Shown: piece after piece, positions 1-6,013 of the stretch
Numbering within the stretch: position 1 is the stretch's first letter
Layout: every line of letters starts with the position of its first letter
Source: an uncultured Sphingomonadaceae bacterium
GTDB taxonomy: Bacteria; Pseudomonadota; Alphaproteobacteria; Sphingomonadales; Sphingomonadaceae
Direction: 5' to 3'
Length of the DNA stretch: 64,000 nucleotides
Assembly: GCA_947489315.1 (NCBI GenBank)
Contig: CANLCX010000001.1
Span: 623,501 to 687,500, forward strand
Notes under the pieces: generated by a model
What the model was told of the DNA's origin: nothing
The model's database searches: none
What the model saw: the letters and a program-made list of their open reading frames with translations, nothing else
Made by a program: the position numbers and the translations under genes

Positions 1-796
1 TGTTGGCCGTCTCGATGGCCTGTGCGTTGGCCTGGAAATTACGCTGAGCGGAAATCAATGAGACCAGCTCTTCGGTTATATCCACGTTGGCGAGCTCCAG
101 AGAACCAGAGCGGACCTGACCCAGCGGGCCATTGGCTGCCTGGTTGATTTGCGCAGCACCAGAATCGCCAGTGGCCTGCCAATGGGCGTCACCGATGGGG
201 CGTAGGCCTTCGATGGCCGTGAAACTTGCCATGGCAAGGGCGCCAACATTGATTTGGTTGCCGTTAGAAAAAGTTGCGCTAACAACGCCTTCTCCGTTGA
301 TCGAGATATTCGCCAATATCGCGGCCGGATCGGCCGGATCAGCGTCCGGTAAAATGAAATCAAACATGTCAGCTACGTTGGTGGACGTGGCTACACCATT
401 AGCATCAACCGGCAACAGCTGGGCTTTGGCGCCAGTTGTATCGACCACTTCGCGATCAACATTGACGGCGAACGTTCCATTTCGGGTGAATGAAAGGTCT
501 TGCCGAGGCGGTTGACCGCGAACGGAGAAAAACCCGTCACCCGCAATGGCTAGATCCAACGTCTTGTCGGTCGCTTGCAATGTACCTTGGGTAAATTGCT
601 GGGTGATGCCGCTTAACCGAACGCCTTGACCAGCAACTGTTTTTGCCGATTGCGTGGGCGCAGCAGCAAACAAATCGCCAAACATCGCGCGACTTTTCTT
701 AAAGCCGGTTGAGTTTGTATTCGCGACATTGTTTGAAATCACATTCAAGTCGGATTGCGCGGCCTTCAGGCCACTAAGAGACGTAAAGAAAGACAT
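1..796 (-). CDS. flgE: Flagellar hook protein FlgE (3' end cut by window edge)
   Basis: Polymerises into the flagellar hook, the flexible joint between rod and filament, after export by the flagellar type III apparatus. The start at 796 reads MSFFTSLSGLKAAQSDLNV, followed by ISNNVANTNSTGFKKSRAMF, the rod/hook N-terminal signature. By residues 249-265 the protein already shows the C-terminal signature SAQRNFQANAQAIETAN. The whole protein should therefore be only about 280 residues, well below the roughly 400 of enteric FlgE, so the surface domain is reduced. It is the fourth gene of flgB-flgC-flgD-flgE, 42 bases after flgD. FlgF or FlgG is less likely because gene order and the N-terminus fit FlgE. 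Confidence 0.9.
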   Translation of the reverse strand, partial: MSFFTSLSGLKAAQSDLNVISNNVANTNSTGFKKSRAMFGDLFAAAPTQSAKTVAGQGVRLSGITQQFTQGTLQATDKTLDLAIAGDGFFSVRGQPPRQDLSFTRNGTFAVNVDREVVDTTGAKAQLLPVDANGVATSTNVADMFDFILPDADPADPAAILANISINGEGVVSATFSNGNQINVGALAMASFTAIEGLRPIGDAHWQATGDSGAAQINQAANGPLGQVRSGSLELANVDITEELVSLISAQRNFQANAQAIETAN

Positions 797-838
797 AATT
801 TCTTCTCCTGTTTGAAACTATTGTGGTGATGATTGTGC

Positions 839-1507
839 CTAACCGATGCGCAAGGCTTCGGATGGCAAGACATTTCCAATCGGGGTTACCAAAACGGTTG
901 GGCCATTGGCGTCTGAGGTTTGCACCGATGCGACCGGAACCCAGGTTGCGAGATTGGAAACCGCACCTCCATTTACACGCACCCGCAAACGTCCCAGATC
1001 TTGAGGCTCGCCAGCGGCATTTTTGCTGTCAAAGTTAAATTGGATCGGGCCCGCTTCCTGGCTACCCAGTTCTGCAAACATGATGATTTCGCCCGTATCG
1101 TTGAGCAGGTCGATCGATAGATTGTCGGTCGCTTGATCCAGCTCAAACTCGCCGGAATATTCACCCTTTTTGTCGACCACAGCAAAGTTGCCAGGCACTA
1201 ATAGCGAGTGACCAATCCATTCTTTAGCGTCGGATAGGCGGTTGTTACCAAGCATGGCTGCAATGTCGGTGAGCGACTGGCTCATTTCTGAAATACCGGC
1301 GACACTCGAAAATTGTGCGAGCTGGGCGACCATTGCCTGATTATCCAATGGATCAAAGGGATCTTGAAATTTTAACTGCGTTGTCATCAGGCGTAAAAAG
1401 GAATCCTGATTCAAGGTACTGTTACCAATCGCATCCGCGGGTTGAGCTATTCCAAGGCCCGCGATATTTGATGCCGGATTTTCAAAAACTTGTGGTGCGA
1501 TTTCCAT
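839..1507 (-). CDS. flgD: Hook cap / hook assembly protein FlgD
   Basis: Scaffold that caps the growing hook and guides FlgE assembly; it is exported and later discarded. The 222-residue protein has the N-terminal FlgD signature around residues 31-75 (LNQDSFLRLMTTQLKFQDPF and then a segment rich in QAMVAQLAQFSSV). This is followed by the beta-rich FlgD domain with the typical AKEWIGHSLL entry. Length is normal for the family. The start codon overlaps the flgC stop by one base (TAATG), indicating translational coupling. It lies inside the sigma-54-driven flgBCDE operon. Confidence 0.95.
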   Translation of the reverse strand: MEIAPQVFENPASNIAGLGIAQPADAIGNSTLNQDSFLRLMTTQLKFQDPFDPLDNQAMVAQLAQFSSVAGISEMSQSLTDIAAMLGNNRLSDAKEWIGHSLLVPGNFAVVDKKGEYSGEFELDQATDNLSIDLLNDTGEIIMFAELGSQEAGPIQFNFDSKNAAGEPQDLGRLRVRVNGGAVSNLATWVPVASVQTSDANGPTVLVTPIGNVLPSEALRIG

Positions 1508-1905
1508 TATTGGTTCCTTACTGTTTCTAGGATGAGTGATTTTGCGGTCTGTAAAACCTGTACGTTGTTCTTATAATTTCGGGCTGTTTCGAGCATGTCG
1601 ATGAGCTCCGCCGTTTCATCGACGGCGGCCTCCCAGACGAAACCTTCTTTATCTGCGATTGGATTGGACGGATCGTAACGTTTCTGGGGCTCCAGATCGG
1701 ATTGCACCACGCGGTCGACGTCCACGGTTGCCATATTGCCGTCCATCACCGATCGAAATACGGGACGCATGGCGCGATAGGCCTCGTCCTTGCTGGAATA
1801 ATCGGTGCGAGCGTTGGCCAAGTTGGAAGCAGTTGTATTGAGCCGAACCATTTGGGCTGACATTGCGCGTCCGGCGACATCAAAGACATTCATATTGCCA
1901 CTCAT
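1507..1905 (-). CDS. flgC: Proximal rod protein FlgC
   Basis: Builds the proximal rod with FlgB, FlgF and FliE. The protein has the rod-family N-terminus (MNVFDVAGRAMSAQMVRLNT followed by TASNLANA) and C-terminus (ARNYKNNVQVLQTAKSLI). Two ATGs lie two codons apart. The upstream one (1911) is only one base from the GGAG ribosome-binding site at 1913-1916, too close. The ATG at 1905 has a seven-base spacing and is chosen, giving 132 residues. The ribosome-binding site lies within the 3' end of flgB. Confidence 0.95.
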   Translation of the reverse strand: MSGNMNVFDVAGRAMSAQMVRLNTTASNLANARTDYSSKDEAYRAMRPVFRSVMDGNMATVDVDRVVQSDLEPQKRYDPSNPIADKEGFVWEAAVDETAELIDMLETARNYKNNVQVLQTAKSLILETVRNQ

Positions 1906-1907
1906 GA

Positions 1908-2261
1908 TCATTCTCCTTTCAAGGCGCGTTTCATTGAGGTGACCTGTCCCTGCAGAAAAGAGAGGGTCGTGCGATACTGAATCGCATTTTCGGCGAACAA
2001 GGCTTGTTCGACTGACAGCTCGACCGTGTTTCCATCAAGAGAAGGCTGCAGTGGAACGCGGAAGCCTGTATGATCGCTCATAGAATTTTCTATGGAGCTG
2101 CCTTTTTGGGCTTGCTGCATCGCGCGATCGAAATCGAGATCCTTTGCCTTATATCCGGGGGTGGAGGCATTGGCGATGTTTGACGCAAGCATGTTCAGGC
2201 GCTGCGAGCGCAACTGCAGCGCTCCACCGTTTAATGCAAATACCTGGTCTAAACTGGGCAT
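1908..2261 (-). CDS. flgB: Proximal rod protein FlgB
   Basis: First gene of the leftward rod/hook operon and a structural component of the proximal rod. The 117-residue protein contains LRSQRLNMLASNIANASTPG and then YKAKDLDFDRAM, which is the FlgB version of the rod N-terminal motif. The C-terminus (ALFAENAIQYRTTLSFLQGQ) is also typical. A strong sigma-54 -24/-12 element lies about 90 bases upstream (2351-2365), with tandem palindromes about 110 bases farther back. Confidence 0.95.
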   Translation of the reverse strand: MPSLDQVFALNGGALQLRSQRLNMLASNIANASTPGYKAKDLDFDRAMQQAQKGSSIENSMSDHTGFRVPLQPSLDGNTVELSVEQALFAENAIQYRTTLSFLQGQVTSMKRALKGE

Positions 2262-2350
2262 CGAAACTAAATCCTGTCTTAACTGTCCGGCCTAGCGACC
2301 GTCACTATTGCATAAGAAAAACCGGGATCGGCAATTCCGAATGATACTTA

Positions 2351-2365
2351 GCAAAGCGCGTGCCA
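2351..2365 (-). promoter_or_regulatory. Sigma-54 promoter of the flgBCDE operon
   Basis: On the minus strand the sequence reads TGGCAC-GCGCT-TTGCT, an exact match to the sigma-54 consensus TGGCAC-N5-TTGC(A/T). Transcription should start near 2338, leaving a leader of about 75 bases before flgB at 2261. Expected to need an enhancer-binding activator; two candidates are encoded in this window. Confidence 0.9.
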
Positions 2366-2450
2366 GTTTTTTGACACATGCTGGAAAATGGCAGTTTTCG
2401 GGGATTTCACATCCATGAGGGTAGAGATGAATTGGGACGATAATCCATAC

Positions 2451-2487
2451 CGGCAAGTTTTTGCCGCTTGCCGGCAAATCTTTGCCG
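2451..2487. promoter_or_regulatory. Tandem palindromes CGGCAA-N4-TTGCCG, likely activator sites
   Basis: Two perfect copies of CGGCAA-N4-TTGCCG lie at 2451-2466 and 2472-2487. Their centres are exactly 21 bp apart, two helical turns, so dimers would bind the same DNA face. They lie about 110 bp upstream of the flgB sigma-54 promoter, a usual enhancer position, and just before the mot-like gene at 2510. They resemble the palindromic sites of FlbD-type activators; that identity is inferred. Confidence 0.75.
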
Positions 2488-2509
2488 CCTTGCGACGGGC
2501 GGTGCTGTG

Positions 2510-3205
2510 ATGGACATTATATGGACCAATATTGGAAAATTTTTTGATCCTTTGACACTGGCTATGGTGCTCGGAAGTGTTCTGATCATGGCTTGGGTTC
2601 AAAATGGCAGAACCTCATTCGGACTTTCTTTCATGGCTCTGTTGAACTGCGGCAGGGATCCGTTTGCCGAAAGCGGTGAGAATGCCACGTTCACATGTCG
2701 CCGGATCGATTTCGTTCTCCGTGAGGATGGGTTTGTCGGATTGGAACGGGTCCGGAGCGAAGACATTTTCGTTCGGCGCGTGATCGCGGAACTGCTCAAT
2801 GCCAAGGATGCGAAGACATTTGAGGAATGGGCCAGACTGGAAGAAAATAAAGTTCAAAAAAATCAGAATATACCGGCAACTTATTGGAGTTCAGCGTCTG
2901 ACATTGCGCCCGCAATTGGTTTGATCGGCACCATTATGGGGCTGATCCAACTCTTCGCTACGGGCATCGATCCGCTCAAGATGGGCCCGGCGATGAGCTT
3001 TACGTTGCTGACCAGCCTGTACGGATTATTTGTTTCTCACATCATCGCGTTTCCAATTCATGTTCGCTTGCGAGCCAGGGCAGAGATATTAAACGCCTAT
3101 CGCGCCGCTGTGGTGCAACACACCATAGCCATTGCCAAACGGGAACTCATCACTATTGGCCCCGTCCATTTTTCTCCGGCTCAGCCCTTGCGGGCGGCGG
3201 GGTGA
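2510..3205 (+). CDS. MotA-like flagellar stator subunit
   Basis: Proton-channel family membrane protein (MotA/TolQ/ExbB). The 231-residue protein has an N-terminal hydrophobic helix (LTLAMVLGSVLIMAWV), a charged cytoplasmic region of about 100 residues, then two adjacent helices. The first begins SDIAPAIGLIGTIMGLIQLF and is followed by the DP..MGPAM..TLLTSLYG motif of MotA. The ATG at 2510 is preferred because codons upstream of it run through the palindromic sites. It is followed three bases later by a MotB-like partner and sits between flgB and flgA, so a flagellar stator role is more likely than a TonB/Tol role. It is shorter and more divergent than standard MotA, so no symbol is given. 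Confidence 0.75.
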   Translation: MDIIWTNIGKFFDPLTLAMVLGSVLIMAWVQNGRTSFGLSFMALLNCGRDPFAESGENATFTCRRIDFVLREDGFVGLERVRSEDIFVRRVIAELLNAKDAKTFEEWARLEENKVQKNQNIPATYWSSASDIAPAIGLIGTIMGLIQLFATGIDPLKMGPAMSFTLLTSLYGLFVSHIIAFPIHVRLRARAEILNAYRAAVVQHTIAIAKRELITIGPVHFSPAQPLRAAG

Positions 3206-3208
3206 GCA

Positions 3209-3697
3209 ATGAATGCCGGGCGGTCAACTTTATCGTTTCTTGATCTGGCGCTGATGTTGCTGAGCGCCTTTGCTTATGCGCATTTTGTGAACTTGGCTGA
3301 TCCCGAAACACGTAAGGCGATGACTGAGCAAGCCGTGGCTAAGTCGCCAGTACTGGGTTCGTACAGTTTTAAGACCACTGAATTTTTCGGTCGCAGCAAC
3401 GCGATGCTGACTGAATTTGCGCGAAACGAAATCCCCGAAATACTGATGAATCAGCAAAATCAGAAGCTCACAATATATGTGCCGGTTATGCCCGAAGCGG
3501 AAACCGGTGAGAGGTTAAGGCAGTGGGAAAAAGTGGCAGCACGGTCCGCTGCAATAGCAGATGCGTTTGAAAGGGCAGGGCAAGATGGCAAGATGATTGC
3601 ACTGAAAATGCCTGATAAGCTGGTTTCTGATATCAAAAAATCAAAGGATATTAGATTAGTTTTTGTCGCGCCCGACGATATTCTATTGCAAAATTGA
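3209..3697 (+). CDS. Short MotB-like stator partner
   Basis: Predicted stator partner of the preceding MotA-like protein. The 162-residue protein has one N-terminal membrane helix, LSFLDLALMLLSAFAYAHF, matching the MotB pattern in which a membrane aspartate (here Asp12) carries protons. The periplasmic part is only about 130 residues. It shows a faint OmpA-like segment (VAARSAAIADAFERAG) but not the usual N-x-x-L-S-x-x-R-A peptidoglycan-binding motif. Anchoring to the cell wall may therefore be altered or shared with another protein. The stop is followed closely by the flgA promoter. Confidence 0.65.
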   Translation: MNAGRSTLSFLDLALMLLSAFAYAHFVNLADPETRKAMTEQAVAKSPVLGSYSFKTTEFFGRSNAMLTEFARNEIPEILMNQQNQKLTIYVPVMPEAETGERLRQWEKVAARSAAIADAFERAGQDGKMIALKMPDKLVSDIKKSKDIRLVFVAPDDILLQN

Positions 3698-3712
3698 TCG
3701 ACGACGCTGATT

Positions 3713-3727
3713 TGGCACGAAACCTGC
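3713..3727 (+). promoter_or_regulatory. Sigma-54-like promoter of flgA
   Basis: TGGCAC-GAAAC-CTGC differs from the sigma-54 consensus by one base in the -12 element. The predicted transcription start near 3738 lies downstream of the possible start codon at 3734. This supports ATG 3764 as the flgA start. Confidence 0.75.
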
Positions 3728-3763
3728 TTAGTTTTGTTAAACCAAAGCGCACAGGAAAAATAT

Positions 3764-4273
3764 ATGCCCTATTATCGCCCACATTTTCGTATCGTCATTC
3801 CCATGCTGTCCGTTTTCGCGATGGCCGCGGCCTCCCCGTTTGAAGATACCGTTCGGCTCGATCAAAAGGTCGCTGTTCATTTAAACGCCGCAATAGGGGA
3901 TGTTGGAGGCGCGCGGGCGGCTATTGATGCCAAACTGAAACTGAAGCGGTGCCCCGGTGCTGTTCAATTTTCAAATACGAATAAGAATGCGCTATTGGTG
4001 AGCTGTCCGAATTTGGGATGGCGGATATTCGTTCCGGTGCAAGGTGGTCAATCACGGCAACCGGATCGGGCAACCCGTAAAGACGAATTCGTGGTTTTCC
4101 GAAATCAACCGCTGACGCTCGTTGTAAAGCGTCCAAGTTTTAGCATCAGCTATAATGTTGTGGCCCAGAAAAACGGCAAGATAGGGGATTTTATCCCGGT
4201 TCGCGCCAGCCGTAAATCGAAAATGCTGATGGCCCGCGTGTCGGAATCCGGCACCGTCGAACTGGCTCAATAA
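3764..4273 (+). CDS. flgA: Flagellar P-ring assembly chaperone FlgA
   Basis: Periplasmic chaperone for the FlgI P-ring. The 169-residue protein begins MPYYRPHFRIVIPML with a signal peptide ending near MAAASP. The C-terminal half has the FlgA SAF-type fold: VVFRNQPLTLVVKRPSFSIS, then NGKIGDFIPVRASRKSKML and a final V-x-x-S-G-T-V-E. The ATG at 3764 has an AGGA site seven bases upstream and lies just downstream of the sigma-54 start point. It stands alone between the mot-like pair and flgM. Confidence 0.88.
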   Translation: MPYYRPHFRIVIPMLSVFAMAAASPFEDTVRLDQKVAVHLNAAIGDVGGARAAIDAKLKLKRCPGAVQFSNTNKNALLVSCPNLGWRIFVPVQGGQSRQPDRATRKDEFVVFRNQPLTLVVKRPSFSISYNVVAQKNGKIGDFIPVRASRKSKMLMARVSESGTVELAQ

Positions 4274-4292
4274 TTTTATTTGCATAAATATA

Positions 4293-4318
4293 TTAATTTT
4301 TTCCGAACGCGCCGTAAA
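4293..4318 (+). promoter_or_regulatory. Sigma-28-like promoter of flgM-flgN
   Basis: TTAA (4293-4296), 14 bases, then GCCGTAAA (4311-4318). This is close to the flagellar sigma-28 consensus TAAA-N15-GCCGATAA and has the same form as the element upstream of fliC. It would place the anti-sigma factor under its own target sigma factor. Confidence 0.6.
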
Positions 4319-4405
4319 TTGTTATGAAAGAGAATATATCTGTTTTGACTGAGCATCAGAAAATCTTTCAAGATGTGACGTTGAACCGACGAAGGATAAA
4401 TTGAA

Positions 4406-4690
4406 ATGAAACCCGTAGAAAGCTACTCAGCTATTAACACGCGTCTGGATCGTCCGGTATTGCAAGAAGGCGTAGCGAAAAAAACTGATGCCGGTGCTGC
4501 CAAAACGAAAGAGGCGCCAGCGGTTAACACCACAGCGTCGCTTTTGGCCACGGACAAGGCACCTTTTGATGAGCAGAAGGTATCCGAAGTGCGTGAGAAG
4601 ATGGCTGCCGGCGATTATAGTGTGGACACTGATGCGCTGGCGAAAAAGATGCTCGATACCGGGGTCTTCGGTGTGGAATCGAAAAAATGA
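4406..4690 (+). CDS. flgM: Anti-sigma-28 factor FlgM
   Basis: Binds and inhibits FliA until the hook is complete, then is exported. The 94-residue protein is hydrophilic and disordered in its first half. The second half has the FlgM sigma-binding pattern KVSEVREKMAAGDYSVDTDA followed by LAKKML. Length is typical. An AAGGA site precedes the start. The stop overlaps the flgN start (ATGA), so the two are co-translated. The cognate sigma factor is at 8143. Confidence 0.88.
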   Translation: MKPVESYSAINTRLDRPVLQEGVAKKTDAGAAKTKEAPAVNTTASLLATDKAPFDEQKVSEVREKMAAGDYSVDTDALAKKMLDTGVFGVESKK

Positions 4691-4998
4691 ACCAGATAGT
4701 CGAGTCCTTTCGCCATTCGCAGGATATGCTGTTTTCCGCTTTGGACGGGCATGACAGTGATGCGATTTTTGAGGCAAGCCAGAAGCTTAGCAACGCGGCA
4801 ACCCAACTTGGCGCAATTGACAAGAAAGAACTCGAACCAAGCCTTCGTCCGCTTCTGTCAGAAGCAGATGAATTGATGCAGGCATCCATTTATCGGCTGC
4901 GTTTTTTGCGAGACCATAGTTCTACCCGCTTGCAGCTGCTGGCAGGTTGGCGCGAGAGTCAGGCAAACACCTATTCGGGTGCAACCAACGGCCGCTGA
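4687..4998 (+). CDS. flgN: FlgN-like flagellar export chaperone
   Basis: Probable chaperone for the hook-filament junction proteins FlgK and FlgL. The 103-residue, mostly helical protein follows flgM with an ATGA overlap, the usual flgM-flgN pairing. The C-terminal helix ASIYRLRFLRDHSSTRLQLL fits the FlgN amphipathic binding helix, though sequence conservation in this family is low. The call rests mainly on position, size and helical character. Confidence 0.65.
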   Translation: MNQIVESFRHSQDMLFSALDGHDSDAIFEASQKLSNAATQLGAIDKKELEPSLRPLLSEADELMQASIYRLRFLRDHSSTRLQLLAGWRESQANTYSGATNGR

Positions 4999-5063
4999 GG
5001 CCCTCTAAAACATCCTATAGATATAAACGAATGAACACTTGTTGGAGGGCCAATGAGTGTTTT
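4999..5063 (+). terminator. Interleaved inverted repeats after flgN, possible terminator
   Basis: GGCCCTC (4999-5005) pairs with GAGGGCC (5045-5051), and AACACT (5034-5039) pairs with AGTGTT (5056-5061), which runs into TTTT (5060-5063). The two pairings interleave, so they are either alternative hairpins or a pseudoknot. The second could terminate flgM-flgN transcripts. Confidence 0.45.
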
Positions 5064-5132
5064 CGTGCGTTTGCCCGATAGACCGCTGGCGCTGCTAATA
5101 AGATAGCAGCCTAAGCAATGATATCAATCGTT

Positions 5133-5147
5133 TGGCATGATCATTGC
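5133..5147 (+). promoter_or_regulatory. Sigma-54-like promoter of the flagellar transglycosylase
   Basis: TGGCAT-GATCA-TTGC differs from consensus by one base in the -24 element. The TTGC at 5144-5147 contains the TTG that could be mistaken for a start codon. Transcription should begin near 5158, so translation must start at ATG 5180. Confidence 0.75.
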
Positions 5148-5179
5148 TTATCTCCTCTGTAGGAGATTTTGAAACCACC

Positions 5180-6007
5180 ATGTCCAATATTTCAATCACT
5201 AACGCCATCGGTCCTCGCGACTTGCCAAGCGTTATTGCGCAATCTGCAGAGCGGACGGGCGTCGATTTTCAGTATCTGATTGCACAAGCGGAGCTTGAAA
5301 GCGGCATGCGCCCCGATGCAAAGGCGCAAACGTCTTCAGCGACCGGACTGTACCAGTTTATCGAACAAACTTGGCTCGGATTGGTCAAGGAAAATGGTGA
5401 TAAATATGGCGTAGGTTGGGCTCAAGATGCCATAGCAAAAAATGCTAACGGCAAGCTATCCGTCACTAATAACGCCCAGAAATCTGCTATATTATCACTC
5501 AGAAATAACGCCGAGTTGTCGGCAAATCTGGCTGGCGAGTTTGCTCGCGATAATGGTGCTTATCTCGAGCAAAAAACTGGTCGCAAGCCGGAGTCGGTAG
5601 ATCTTTATCTGGCGCACTTTCTCGGTCCAGCAGGCGCCGCAAAATTTCTCAATAACATGGGAAGCAACCCTGGCGGGCCAGCCGCTGCCAGCTTTCCGCA
5701 GGCCGCGCGGGCGAACCGCAATGTCTTTTTCGACGGCGCAGGTGAAGCTCAAAGCTTCGCAGCCATAAGAGGTCGTTTTGAGCAGAAGCTGTCTGCTGCT
5801 GCTGAACGGGTTGGAGGCGGCAATGGTTTGCCGAACCAAGGAAATATTTTGCCGCAATCCGGCGACGCAGCGAAGATGGTGCAGCCCGCCGATTATCTTC
5901 GGATCGCACAAGCCCATGCCAACAACGAAAACAATCTGAACATATCGAAGCCATTTAGTGAGCCAGCCCGTGCTGCCTACCTGATGCTCGCCACTCTGGG
6001 AATGTAA
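5180..6007 (+). CDS. Flagellum-associated lytic transglycosylase (SLT domain)
   Basis: Predicted murein hydrolase that opens the peptidoglycan for rod passage. The 275-residue protein (MSNISITNAIGPRDLPSVIA...) has an SLT-type domain near residues 20-170. The catalytic glutamate is in LIAQAELESGMRP, followed by the SATGLYQFIEQTW motif and the late DLYLAHFLGP motif of this branch. No classical signal peptide is visible, so it may be exported by the flagellar apparatus, as in the SltF type. ATG 5180 is chosen because the upstream TTG belongs to the promoter. It lies just before flhA. Confidence 0.85.
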   Translation: MSNISITNAIGPRDLPSVIAQSAERTGVDFQYLIAQAELESGMRPDAKAQTSSATGLYQFIEQTWLGLVKENGDKYGVGWAQDAIAKNANGKLSVTNNAQKSAILSLRNNAELSANLAGEFARDNGAYLEQKTGRKPESVDLYLAHFLGPAGAAKFLNNMGSNPGGPAAASFPQAARANRNVFFDGAGEAQSFAAIRGRFEQKLSAAAERVGGGNGLPNQGNILPQSGDAAKMVQPADYLRIAQAHANNENNLNISKPFSEPARAAYLMLATLGM

Positions 6008-6013
6008 CTTATA

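Noticed and set aside
2421-2445. Sigma-28 promoter for the MotA-like gene (GACGATAA)
   Set aside because: The -10-like octamer is good but no TAAA/TTAA lies 14-15 bases upstream.
2510-3697. ExbB/ExbD or TolQ/TolR pair
   Set aside because: Location between flgB and flgA, and the MotA-type DP..MGPAM..LLTSLYG segment, favour a flagellar stator; absence of TonB/TolA nearby agrees.
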